Source of the DNA: JADJQU01 sp035490315
GTDB lineage: Bacteria > Planctomycetota > UBA1135 > GCA-002686595
NCBI GenBank assembly: GCA_035490315.1
Contig: DATHET010000029.1
Location: 1-39,931 of the forward strand
Length of the DNA: 39,931 bases
Reading direction: 5' to 3'
The translations under genes and the position numbers were made by a program. The notes below the pieces were generated by a model. It searched no databases. It was given only the letters and a program-made list of their open reading frames with translations, and was not told the origin of the DNA. This document shows positions 29,786-38,057 of this stretch, one piece after another. Each line of letters opens with the position of its first letter. Positions within the stretch are counted from its first letter, which is position 1.

Positions 29786-31677
29786 GGCAGGCTCTTGCGC
29801 CGAAGGGCGAGGATCGAGATCAGGAGCGCCAGCGCGAACCAGGCCAGGGGCGCTGTCCATTGGGTTGCCGCATGGACGAACTCGGCGTTGGAGATGCCTT
29901 GGGTGATGTCGGAGTAATAGTGGATGAACGAGGTGTCGCCCAGCGGCGAGGGCAGGTGGGCGGACAATAACCAACCCTCGGCTCCCGTGCCGCGCGCCAC
30001 GGCACGCGCGAGGTCCGTGAACACGAAAGTCCCCAGGCCCAGGGCCAGGGCCAGGGCACCGCTGCGCGCGAGCGCCGAGACGCACACGCCGACGGTCGAC
30101 CAGGCGATCAAGGGCGCGATCGGCGCGAGCAGGGCAGGCCACAGGCCGCGCCAGAGATCGGTCGCTCCGAAATCGGACAGCTCCATGCGCTGGCCGTCGG
30201 GCAGGAGCTCGGTCAGGCCGCGGAACTCGAACCACAGCGAGGCACCGAGCAGCGTCACGCCCGCGAGCACGAGGTAGGCGAGCAGCGTGAAAAGGGCGAG
30301 CGCCGCCACCTTGCCGATCACCGCCTGCCAGCGCAGCACCGGCCGCAGCAGCAGATTGCGCAGGGTTCCGCGCGAGTATTCGCTGGCCAGGGTCTGGCTC
30401 GCAATCCCGACCACGACGGCCGCGCACAGGGGCAGGCCGGATTGCAGAGCTTCGGCGACGGCCTGGAACGCGGTCACGTCCGTCGTCGTCTGCAGCTCGC
30501 CGCGCGCGACCATGGCTTCGGCCTGGGCCGCCTTCGAGTGCGTTCGCCACAAGTCGATCCATGCGAGCAACGCTGGCAAGACGAGGGCCAGCGCGAGCGA
30601 GCCCTTGGACCAGGCGCGCGCCAGCTCGTAGCGCACCACCCGCGCGATCGGCCCTTTCGGCGCGCGGCGCTGCGTCGGAGCCGCAACGGCGATCGGCGCG
30701 CGCGCGATCGGCTGCGAGCGAGTCACTCCCTGCGTTGGCGAATGGGCGTAGCGCAGGTACAGCTCCTCCAGCGTGACCGGATGGGGCGCGAAGCAGGTCA
30801 GCTCGGCGCCCGCCGCGACCAGTTTCCGCAACACGCCCGCCGCATCGCGCTGCCCCAGCTCGAAGACCAGCGCGTCGGGCGCCATGTTCAGCGCCGCGGC
30901 GCTGTCGGCGACGCGCACGTCGGGCCGCGCGACGAGGTTCAGCTCGGCGGCCGCGCGTCGCAGCAGGTCCGGATCCTTGGCGGCGATCAAGGTGCGCCCC
31001 GCGGTGTCCGCGAGCAGCTCGCTCGCGCGGCCGCTGACCAGGAGCCTGCCGCGCTGCAGCACCGAGATCTTGTTGCACAGACCGGCGAGCTGGGCGAGCT
31101 GGTGGCTCGACACCAGGACCGTCAAACCCTCCTCGCGGGTCAGCCGCGCCAGCAGGGCTCGCACGTCGGCGATGCCCTCGGGATCCAGTCCATTGGTCGG
31201 CTCGTCGAGCAGCACCACCGAGGGCTTGCCGATCAGGGTCTGAGCGATACCCAGGCGCTGGCGCATGCCCTGCGAGTAAGCCTGGACCGGCTTCTTCGCC
31301 GCCTGCTCCAGCCGGACCAGGACCAGCAGCCTGCGCGCCTCGACCCGCGCTTCCCGGGCACCCATGCCTCCCAGTCGCGCGAGCCAGGCCAGGTTGGTCT
31401 CGCCGTCGAGCGCGCCATGGAAACCCGGGACCTCGATCAGGCCGGCGAGGCGCGCGCGAGCTTCGCGCGGATAGCGCAGGGCATCGAAGCCGTCGACGCT
31501 GACCGTGCCCTCGAAGTGCGGGTCGAGGCCCAGCGCGATGCGCATCGTCGTGGTCTTGCCCGCGCCGTTGTGGCCGAGGAAGGCATGGCAATCGCCGCGC
31601 TCGACCGAGAGCGAGACTCCATCGAGCACCGTGGTCGCTCCGAATCGGCGCGTGATTCCTGCCAGCTCGAGCGTCAT
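29782..31677 (-). CDS. ABC transporter with ATPase and permease fused (ABC-2 type)
   Basis: 631 residues from ATG 31677; a GTG 21 bases upstream is possible but adds only ESPPP-type residues. The N-terminal ATPase has Walker A GHNGAGKTT (35-43), signature YSQGM (134-138), Walker B VVLLDEPTNGLDP (154-166) and the H-loop SSHQL. It belongs to the class exporting drugs, lipids or polysaccharide (NatA/CcmA type). After a linker with PxxxRVVRYELARAW, residues 380-631 contain about six membrane helices with the ABC-2 hallmark SEYSRGTLRNLLLRPV. Fusion of ATPase and ABC-2 permease in this order is less common than separate genes. It is first of a four-gene operon joined entirely by 4-base overlaps. 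Substrate unknown. Confidence 0.9.
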   Translation of the reverse strand: MTLELAGITRRFGATTVLDGVSLSVERGDCHAFLGHNGAGKTTTMRIALGLDPHFEGTVSVDGFDALRYPREARARLAGLIEVPGFHGALDGETNLAWLARLGGMGAREARVEARRLLVLVRLEQAAKKPVQAYSQGMRQRLGIAQTLIGKPSVVLLDEPTNGLDPEGIADVRALLARLTREEGLTVLVSSHQLAQLAGLCNKISVLQRGRLLVSGRASELLADTAGRTLIAAKDPDLLRRAAAELNLVARPDVRVADSAAALNMAPDALVFELGQRDAAGVLRKLVAAGAELTCFAPHPVTLEELYLRYAHSPTQGVTRSQPIARAPIAVAAPTQRRAPKGPIARVVRYELARAWSKGSLALALVLPALLAWIDLWRTHSKAAQAEAMVARGELQTTTDVTAFQAVAEALQSGLPLCAAVVVGIASQTLASEYSRGTLRNLLLRPVLRWQAVIGKVAALALFTLLAYLVLAGVTLLGASLWFEFRGLTELLPDGQRMELSDFGATDLWRGLWPALLAPIAPLIAWSTVGVCVSALARSGALALALGLGTFVFTDLARAVARGTGAEGWLLSAHLPSPLGDTSFIHYYSDITQGISNAEFVHAATQWTAPLAWFALALLISILALRRKSLP

Positions 31678-31786
31678 GGGAGGCGGAGATTCTGGCACGC
31701 TCGCCGGAGTGAATCCACGCGTTGCCTGGGTAAGGCTCAGGGCTGCTCAGTAGACTGCGCGCCCTCAAGGCCCCATCGCGATCCGC

Positions 31787-32791
31787 ATGCAGCGCATTCT
31801 CTCGATCGGACTCGGGCCTCTGGGCCTGCGAGTCGCCCAGGATCTTTGCGCCGGCGTCAGCGCAAAAATCGTCGCCGCGGTGGACTCGAGTCCGGCGCTG
31901 GCGGGCCGAGCCCTGGCCGAGCTGGTGCCCGGAGCGCCCGCGGAGCTGCGCGTGCTGCCCGGCCTGGTGGCGCTCGATCCGTCGATCGGAATCGACTGCG
32001 CGATCCTGACCACGGCCTCGGACCTGCCGAGCTGCATGGCCTCGCTGCGCGGACTTCTCGAGCGCCGCATCAGCGTGGTCTCCTCCTCCGAAGAGCTCCT
32101 GTATCCCTGGATGCGACATCCCGGCCTCGCGAGCGAGCTCGAGGAGCTGTGCCTGAAGCGCCAGGCGCGCGTGCTTGGGACGGGAGTCAATCCCGGCTAC
32201 CTGATGGACGCCCTGCCGGCCTTCGCGACCTCGGTCTGCCGCAGCGTGGAGCGCGTGCAGGTCTGGCGCATCCAGGACGCGAGCCCGCGCCGCATCCCGT
32301 TCCAGAAGAAGATCGGCGCCGGGCTGGACCTCGACGCCTTCGAAGCCCGGGTGCGCGACGGCACGCTGCGCCACGTCGGCCTCGGCGAATCGCTGCACTT
32401 CCTCGCGGCGGCCTTGGACTGGGAGATCGAGCGCTGGGAAGAGACCCTCGAGCCCGTGATAGCGACCCGCGCGATGAGCTGCGGCCTGGGACCGATCCGC
32501 ATCGGCGACGTCGCGGGCGTGCGCCAGGTGGCCCGCGCGATCGTGCAGGGCGAGGAGCGCCTGCACTTCGAATTCCACGCGGTAATCGGTCAAGAGAATC
32601 CGCACGATCGCGTGCGCATCGAGGGCGAGCCGGTCGTCGACCTCTTGCTGCAAGGCGGCGTGCACGGCGACATCGCGACCAGCGCGATCCTGGTCAACTG
32701 CGTCGCCGCCCTGCTCGCAGCGCCGCCGGGGCTGCACACCATGGCCACGATTCCGATCGCATCCTGCCGCTCGAGCGCGCGCCGAGCATGA
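31787..32791 (+). CDS. 2,4-diaminopentanoate-dehydrogenase-like NAD(P)-dependent reductase
   Basis: 334 residues. A Rossmann fold opens with RILSIGLGPLGLRVAQDL (GxGxxG) and AAVDSSPALAGRAL. It then shows features I associate with the 2,4-diaminopentanoate dehydrogenase group, relatives of dihydrodipicolinate reductase: ISVVSSSEELLYPW, VLGTGVNPGYLMDALPAF, IQDASPRRIPFQKKIGAG and RHVGLGESLHF. That enzyme interconverts an amine and a ketone next to an amino acid. It is not a true DapB, which has a different middle section (no KKxxxxSG-type signature). The stop overlaps the next start as ATGA. In this operon it could reductively aminate an aminoketone made by the next enzyme, or work in the opposite direction. 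Confidence 0.8.
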   Translation: MQRILSIGLGPLGLRVAQDLCAGVSAKIVAAVDSSPALAGRALAELVPGAPAELRVLPGLVALDPSIGIDCAILTTASDLPSCMASLRGLLERRISVVSSSEELLYPWMRHPGLASELEELCLKRQARVLGTGVNPGYLMDALPAFATSVCRSVERVQVWRIQDASPRRIPFQKKIGAGLDLDAFEARVRDGTLRHVGLGESLHFLAAALDWEIERWEETLEPVIATRAMSCGLGPIRIGDVAGVRQVARAIVQGEERLHFEFHAVIGQENPHDRVRIEGEPVVDLLLQGGVHGDIATSAILVNCVAALLAAPPGLHTMATIPIASCRSSARRA

Positions 32792-33927
32792 GTCGCCCCG
32801 CGGGAATCGCCGAGCCGGCCACGGAGTCCGAGCTCGAGCCGCGCGTCGCGATCGAAGCGTCCAGCGCGCGCACGATCGTGGTCGGGTCGATCGAGTACGT
32901 GTACTTCGGCGGCTGCAATTACCTCGCTCTGGCCCACGAGCCGCGCGTGGTCGCGGCTCTGCGCGAGGGAGCGGCGCGTTACGGAATCTCCAGCGGCGCG
33001 GCGCGCGAGACCACGGGCAATGTGCGCGACCATGAAGAGCTCGAGCGGGAGATCGCGAACGCATTGGACTTCGAGGATGCGCTGCTCCTGCCCGAGGGAG
33101 CCTGCGCGAGCCTGGCGCTCGGCGAATCGCTGCAAGGAGAGTTTCCGGCCGCGATCATCGATCACGAGTCGCATCCGACGCTCGTGCACGCGGCGCGCAC
33201 CAGCGCGACGTCGCTCGCGATCTACACGAGCGTGGACGCCGCGGTCGCCTCGATTCGAGCCGCGGACGGAACCCTGGCCGTGTGGACCGACGGCGTGTTT
33301 CCCTCCGCTGGCCGCGCCGCGCCGCTCGGCGCGCTGCTCGCCGCGTTGCCCGCGGGACGCGGCCTGCTGGTCGTCGACGATTGCCACGGATTCGGGGTGC
33401 TCGGTCGCCGCGGCCGCGGATCCGTCGAGGCCGAGGGCCTGCGCGATCCGCGCCTGGTCGTGATCGGCACGCTGTCGAAGGCCCTGGGTACCTATGGCGG
33501 ATTCGTCGCGGGCACTCGGGCCGTGATCGCCAGGGTCAGGCGCCGCTCCGCGGTCTACGCAGGCACGACTCCCCTGCCCCCGGCCCTCGCCGTCGCCGCG
33601 CGCGCTGCGCTGGCGATCCACGTCGGCGAGCCCGAGCGACATGCCGCCTACGCGAAGTCGGTGCGTCGCTTCCGCGAGCGGATGGGCCAACTCGGCTTGT
33701 CGATCGGCTCGCTGGAATTCCCCGTGTTCGCCTTCGAGCTCGATCCGCCCGAGCGCATGCGTCGCGTGCACGAGTTCGCCTTGCGCGAGGGACTTTTCCT
33801 GCCGCTGATCCGCTACGCCGGTGGCGGAGCCCACGGATTTTTCCGCATCGTTTGGAACGCTGCCCACACCGAAGCGGACCTGAATCGGCTGTCCGACGTG
33901 CTGCGGCGCGCCCTGGAGTCGGCGTGA
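32788..33927 (+). CDS. Alpha-oxoamine-synthase-like PLP enzyme
   Basis: 379 residues from ATG 32788 (ATGA overlap). It follows the fold-type I family of KBL, BioF, HemA and SPT: FGGCNYLALAHEPRVVAAL near the N-terminus, YGISSGAARETTGNVRDHEELE, the PLP-binding VVDDCHGFGVLGRRGRGS (D197, H200), and catalytic K231 in GTLSKALGTYGG. These enzymes join an amino acid to an acyl-CoA, usually with loss of CO2. Compared with KBL/BioF, the substrate segment reads SSGAARETTGN instead of the common GxSRxxSGxxxxH, so a different substrate is likely. It does not resemble the two-subunit aminoketopentanoate thiolase of the clostridial ornithine pathway. Its partners are the reductase before it and the decarboxylase after it. 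Confidence 0.85.
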   Translation: MSRPAGIAEPATESELEPRVAIEASSARTIVVGSIEYVYFGGCNYLALAHEPRVVAALREGAARYGISSGAARETTGNVRDHEELEREIANALDFEDALLLPEGACASLALGESLQGEFPAAIIDHESHPTLVHAARTSATSLAIYTSVDAAVASIRAADGTLAVWTDGVFPSAGRAAPLGALLAALPAGRGLLVVDDCHGFGVLGRRGRGSVEAEGLRDPRLVVIGTLSKALGTYGGFVAGTRAVIARVRRRSAVYAGTTPLPPALAVAARAALAIHVGEPERHAAYAKSVRRFRERMGQLGLSIGSLEFPVFAFELDPPERMRRVHEFALREGLFLPLIRYAGGGAHGFFRIVWNAAHTEADLNRLSDVLRRALESA

Positions 33928-35153
33928 AAGAGCTTCCGATCGATGCCGAGCGGCTGAGCGCCCTGGCCCGCGCGCACGGCACGCCGCTCTACGTCTACGA
34001 CGCCGCGACGATCCGCGCTCGCGTGCGCCAGCTCTCCGACTTCGACGTCGTGCGCTACGCGCAAAAAGCGAATTCGAACCTCGCGATCCTCCGACTCATT
34101 CGCGCGCTGGGCGCCAAGGTCGACGCGGTCTCGCCGGGAGAAATCCTGCGCGCGATGAGCGCCGGCTTCGCCGCGGACGAGATCGCGTACACGGCCGACG
34201 TCTTCGACGACGAAGCCCTGAAGTCCGTGGCCGAGCAGGCGCTGCGCGTCAATTGCGGCTCGCTCGACATGCTTCCGGCGCTCGCGAACGCTCGCCAGGA
34301 CTCCGAGCTGACGAAGCAGGTGACCCTGCGCGTCAACGCCGGCTTCGGCCATGGCCACGACGCGCGCGTCGCGACCGGCGGCGAGAGCTCCAAGCACGGG
34401 ATCTGGCACGCGGACCTGCCGCGCGCGATCGGGATGGCCAGGGACCTCGGTCTTTCGATCACGGGCCTGCACGTGCACGTCGGCTCGGGCAGCGACCTCG
34501 AGAATCTGATGCGCGCCACGAGCACCTTCGAGGCCGCGGCTCCGCGGCTCGCGGCGACGCTGCACTCGCTGTCGGCGGGCGGAGGCCTGCCGATCCCCTA
34601 CCGCGACAGCGAGCCCGACTTCGACGTCAAGGCTTACTTCGAAGCCTGGAACGCGTCGCGCAATCGGATCAGCGAGCTGGTCGGCCGGCGCCTCGAGCTC
34701 GAGGTCGAGCCGGGCAGATTCCTGGTCGCGGAGAGCGGCGTGTTGGTAACGAGCGTTCTCGGAACCAAGCGCAACGGCGAGATCGACTACGCGCTGGTCG
34801 ACGCGGGTTTCCACACGCTGCTGCGGCCCGCGATGTACGGTGCCTACCACCGCATCGAAGCCTTGACTGCTTCCGGCTCCGCCAAGCCCACGATGGTCGC
34901 GGGTCCGCTGTGCGAGAGCGGCGACGTCTTCACGCGCGCGAAATCCGGCGATCTCGATCCGCGCCCGCTGCCTGCGCTCTCGCGCGGCGATCTGCTCGCG
35001 ATCCGTGACGCGGGAGCTTATGGAATGAGCATGGCCAGCCGCTACAACTCGCAGCCGCTGGCGGCCGAAGTGCTGATCGAGGACGGCGCCGCGCGCTTGA
35101 TCCGACGCCGCGAGACGTTCAAGGATCTGCTCCAGCACGAGCTGGAGCTTTGA
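33924..35153 (+). CDS. lysA: Diaminopimelate-decarboxylase-like PLP enzyme
   Basis: 409 residues from GTG 33924 (GTGA overlap with the previous stop). Fold-type III decarboxylase: PLP lysine K48 in RYAQKANSN, HVHVGSGSD, SAGGGLPIPY, LEVEPGRFLVAESGVLV, DAGFHTLLRPAMYGAYHRI, the conserved active-site GPLCESGDVF and DAGAYGMSMASRYNSQPLAAEVL. Length and motifs fit LysA (meso-diaminopimelate to lysine) better than ornithine/arginine decarboxylases. It may be the cell's ordinary lysA, or a relative with a changed diamino acid substrate belonging to the pathway of this operon. Its stop is 3 bases from the convergent symporter stop. Confidence 0.88.
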   Translation: MKELPIDAERLSALARAHGTPLYVYDAATIRARVRQLSDFDVVRYAQKANSNLAILRLIRALGAKVDAVSPGEILRAMSAGFAADEIAYTADVFDDEALKSVAEQALRVNCGSLDMLPALANARQDSELTKQVTLRVNAGFGHGHDARVATGGESSKHGIWHADLPRAIGMARDLGLSITGLHVHVGSGSDLENLMRATSTFEAAAPRLAATLHSLSAGGGLPIPYRDSEPDFDVKAYFEAWNASRNRISELVGRRLELEVEPGRFLVAESGVLVTSVLGTKRNGEIDYALVDAGFHTLLRPAMYGAYHRIEALTASGSAKPTMVAGPLCESGDVFTRAKSGDLDPRPLPALSRGDLLAIRDAGAYGMSMASRYNSQPLAAEVLIEDGAARLIRRRETFKDLLQHELEL

Positions 35154-35156
35154 GGC

Positions 35157-36848
35157 TCACGCGCGCTCGCTCGGCACGCTCGTTCCGCGGTCGAGCAGGT
35201 AGCCGAAGACGATCGCGACCAGGCTGCCGAGCAGGACGAACCAGACCCACGAAACTTCGGTCGACAGCTCGGTCTGCAACCGCGCGGCAGCCAACAGTCC
35301 GGCGGCGAGAAACCAGGTCCTCAGCCACTCTTTCGGATCCGCGAAGCCCTTGTTCACGAGGCGCAAGCCGATCCAGGCCCCGAACAGTGTGATCGCGGCG
35401 ATGCGCAGCATCTCGACCGCGAGCTCCCCGCGCCAGGCCAGACCGAAAATCGTCAACACGGCAATCCCCGCGGCCCACGGATAACCGTCGCCGCGCAATT
35501 TCAGCGGCAGGAACGCCAGCACGAAAGCTCCGAGCACCGCTCCTTGCGTGTAGGTCGGCATGGCCAGGGCGAGATTCAAGATCGATCCGTACTTCTCGAC
35601 CAGTCGCTCGCAAAGCACCGCGATCGCGCACAAGAGCACGCCGTACACGAGCACCAGGACGCGCGACATGAACACCGCGCGCCGCTCCGCGAGGGCTGGA
35701 TCCGCGATCGCGCGCGGGCGGTAGAAGGCGGACAGGGTGGTCTGGCTCAGCGCCGCGAGGATCGAATCCAGGCTGGAGATCGCCGCGGCGAAAGCGCCGG
35801 CAACGATCAGCCCCTTGAACGGGCTCGGGATCACCGACGTGATGAAAATCGGAAAAATCCGATCGTTCTTCTCCTGGTAGGCCGCGAGCGAAACTCCATC
35901 CAGCGGGTTCTGCTTGTAGTACGCGTAGAGCGCGAGCCCGATCAAGCTGACTCCGACCGTGACCAGCATCGCGCCGTAGCTCGCGATCATCGCCTTCTGC
36001 GCCTCGCGCTTCGTCTTGCAGCAGAAAATGCGCTGAGCCATCAGCTGATCGGTACCGTACTGCCCCATGCCCCCCAAGCCCGTCGCGATCAGCGCGGCCC
36101 AGAAGGTGTAGTCGCGCGACAATCGCGTGTCGAAATCGAGGAAGCGCAGCTTGCCCGCTTCATCCGCGACGCGCAGCACGTGCGAGATCCCTCCGTCGAT
36201 GTTCGAGAACAGGGTGACCAGCGCGATCACGACCGCGGCCAGGAACACGAGGAAAAGCACCACGTCGGTCCAGATCACCGTCGCGATGCCACCCATCCAG
36301 GTCCAGACGACAGACACGACACCGATCACCGTGACCGACAGCACCGTCGGCGACACGTGGATCGCCGCGCTCCAGCGCCCGAGCTCCTCGTGCAGGATCA
36401 CCTCGAGCAGCAGCGCCGTCAGATAGACCCGCGCCGCCTGACCGAGCACTCCTCCGACCGAAAAGAGCACGCTCGTGGTGCGCCGCACGCCCTCGCCGAG
36501 GCGCGCTCCCATGTAATCGTAGGGCGAGTAGATCTCGCGCTCGTAGAAGGCCGGCACGACGATCAGCGCGACCAGCCAGCGCGCGACGAAGGATCCGATG
36601 ATCCCAAGCTGCAGGTAGGTGAGGTTGCCGCCTTCCTTGAAGACCGTCGCCGGCAGGCTGATCAAGGTCACCGCGCTGATCTCGGTCGCGATGATCGAGC
36701 CCGCGACCGCGTACCAGGGCAGGCGCTTGCCGCCGAGGAAGAACTCGCGGATCGTCGCCGGCCGGCCGGCCATGCGGTGACCGATCCAGGTCGTCACCGC
36801 GAAAATCAGGATCACGACGGACCAGTCCCACAGCCCGAAGCGTCCCAT
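35157..36848 (-). CDS. Sodium:solute symporter (SSS family)
   Basis: 563 residues with about 13 membrane helices. ATG 36848 with GAGG 7 bases upstream. Family signs are DWSVVILIFAVTTWIGH, the early REFFLGGKRLPWYAVAGS (consensus F.a.+....w...g.s), ATEISAVTLISLPATVF, GGMGQYGTDQLMAQRIF, and the later AGAFAAAISSLDSILAALS with SSLDS near the sodium site. The subgroup is closest to the sugar/myo-inositol/sialic-acid type, but the solute cannot be named. The gene starts 9 bases after the kinase-like gene on the same strand, suggesting uptake and phosphorylation of one sugar. Confidence 0.93.
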   Translation of the reverse strand: MGRFGLWDWSVVILIFAVTTWIGHRMAGRPATIREFFLGGKRLPWYAVAGSIIATEISAVTLISLPATVFKEGGNLTYLQLGIIGSFVARWLVALIVVPAFYEREIYSPYDYMGARLGEGVRRTTSVLFSVGGVLGQAARVYLTALLLEVILHEELGRWSAAIHVSPTVLSVTVIGVVSVVWTWMGGIATVIWTDVVLFLVFLAAVVIALVTLFSNIDGGISHVLRVADEAGKLRFLDFDTRLSRDYTFWAALIATGLGGMGQYGTDQLMAQRIFCCKTKREAQKAMIASYGAMLVTVGVSLIGLALYAYYKQNPLDGVSLAAYQEKNDRIFPIFITSVIPSPFKGLIVAGAFAAAISSLDSILAALSQTTLSAFYRPRAIADPALAERRAVFMSRVLVLVYGVLLCAIAVLCERLVEKYGSILNLALAMPTYTQGAVLGAFVLAFLPLKLRGDGYPWAAGIAVLTIFGLAWRGELAVEMLRIAAITLFGAWIGLRLVNKGFADPKEWLRTWFLAAGLLAAARLQTELSTEVSWVWFVLLGSLVAIVFGYLLDRGTSVPSERA

Positions 36849-36857
36849 AAAGGGACC

Positions 36858-37985
36858 TCAGTCGCTCCCGACAGCGACAGCGAGGGCGAGAGCGCCGAGC
36901 GCGGCCGCTGCGCGCAAGGGCGAGCCCATCAAACGGCGCCTGCCAAGCTCGCCCTGCACCACCCAGGCTTCGCGCACGTCGGGCGGCGCTGTCGCGAGGA
37001 GACGGCTCGCGAGGGCTTCGCGCGCGGGCTTGGCGAAACACGCCTCGAGGCCGGGATCGAGGAAGAGCTGTCCGAGGCGCTGCCCGATCACGATGCGGTC
37101 GAGCACCAGCCCGCGAGACTCGTGGATTGCAACGAGTCTCGCGGCGCAGAACTCCGCGAGACGCAAGGCGCGCGCTCGGAACAAGTCGAGGGCCCGCTTG
37201 TCGCCCGCGTGCGCAGCCACCTCGGGAAACGGCGCGCCGTCCTCGTCAGCCTCCGCGTCGCACCCGAAGTCGCGGTTGATCCCCGACGCCGACAGAAGCG
37301 TCTCGAAGCTGCGGCCGTCATCGGCGCGGATCTGCCAGGCCTTCTGGATCCGCGGCTCGAGCTCGTCGGCCGCCAGGATCCTCCCGTCCAGCTTGTAAGC
37401 CTCCGCCACGCCGCTGCCTCCGCCGATGTAATACCCGTGGCGGATGTCGACGAAGAGGCCGGCCTCGGCCAGCTCCTCGCCATGGGCGCAGGCCAGGCCG
37501 TCGGAGACCACGCGCTCGATCGGCTCGCTGAGATTGAGGCCGTCGAGCACCAGGCTCTGCTCGAGCGCGTCGACGAAATCGGGGATGCGCGGGCCGTGCA
37601 GCGAGAGCTCGATCCCGCGTCCGTCGCCGGTCTTCAGGCCCGGCGCGCAGACTCCGACGCGCAGCGTGTCGCTGCCTGAGAGCACCGCCACGCGCCAGAT
37701 CGCGCGCGACGCCGCGTGGATCCAACGCCCCTGCAGGGCCCGCTCCTCGTTCGTGAATTCGAACTGGGCCGCGGCGGCCTGCTCGCGCTGGCGATCGAGG
37801 ACCTCGGGCACGAAACCGCTCACCGGCTCGACGTGCTCGGTCGCGGTGTGCGCGCCGAGCGCGAAGCGCGCACCGCTCGGCGTCTCGCGCACGACGATCT
37901 CGTGGGCACGGAAGCCGCTCGCGCCGCCGTCGACGCCGATCAGGACAGGCTTTTTCGTTCTTGCGACGGCGGGGTCGAGTTGCAT
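36858..37985 (-). CDS. ASKHA sugar-kinase-like protein (ROK/BadF-type)
   Basis: 375 residues from ATG 37985; a TTG at 38036 would add 17 basic residues. The phosphate-1 loop VLIGVDGGASGFRAHEI, then RVGVCAPGLKTGDG, a possible catalytic Asp in VVSDGLACAHGEE, GYYIGGGSGVAEAYKLDG as phosphate-2-type loop, and IVIGQRLGQLF give the ASKHA kinase plan. It lacks the zinc-binding CxCGxxGC motif of typical ROK kinases, so it is closer to BadF/N-acetylglucosamine-kinase-like proteins or a divergent ROK member. A C-terminal hydrophobic run (SPLRAAAALGALALAVAVGSD) is unusual and could be a membrane anchor. Its neighbour is a sodium symporter, so a role in carbohydrate uptake is likely. Confidence 0.72.
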   Translation of the reverse strand: MQLDPAVARTKKPVLIGVDGGASGFRAHEIVVRETPSGARFALGAHTATEHVEPVSGFVPEVLDRQREQAAAAQFEFTNEERALQGRWIHAASRAIWRVAVLSGSDTLRVGVCAPGLKTGDGRGIELSLHGPRIPDFVDALEQSLVLDGLNLSEPIERVVSDGLACAHGEELAEAGLFVDIRHGYYIGGGSGVAEAYKLDGRILAADELEPRIQKAWQIRADDGRSFETLLSASGINRDFGCDAEADEDGAPFPEVAAHAGDKRALDLFRARALRLAEFCAARLVAIHESRGLVLDRIVIGQRLGQLFLDPGLEACFAKPAREALASRLLATAPPDVREAWVVQGELGRRRLMGSPLRAAAALGALALAVAVGSD

Positions 37986-38057
37986 CGATCGGAGGGGAAG
38001 TCGCTTGAGACTGCGCTGGCGGAGGGCGGTTCGCAAGCGCCTTCAGCGCGTCGCGGC

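Noticed and set aside
30442..32787. Plus-strand open frame running into the oxoamine synthase gene
   Set aside because: It is antisense to the ABC transporter and of low-complexity Arg/Gln-rich sequence; the ATGA overlap at 32788 is the real start.
29786..33064. Very long minus-strand open frame upstream of the PDZ lipoprotein (to about 1426 codons)
   Set aside because: It overlaps the ABC transporter and, in antisense, the reductase and oxoamine-synthase genes, and has no family motifs; the lipoprotein signal at 29785 marks the real start.
31787..33927. Clostridial ornithine-degradation pathway
   Set aside because: Only the dehydrogenase-like gene fits; the ornithine aminomutase and the two-subunit thiolase genes are missing, and the PLP enzyme is of the oxoamine-synthase fold.
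38000..38057. Hairpin between the kinase-like and metallophosphatase-like genes
   Set aside because: Only short interrupted pairings (GCGCTG with CAGCGC) are present; too weak to call a terminator.
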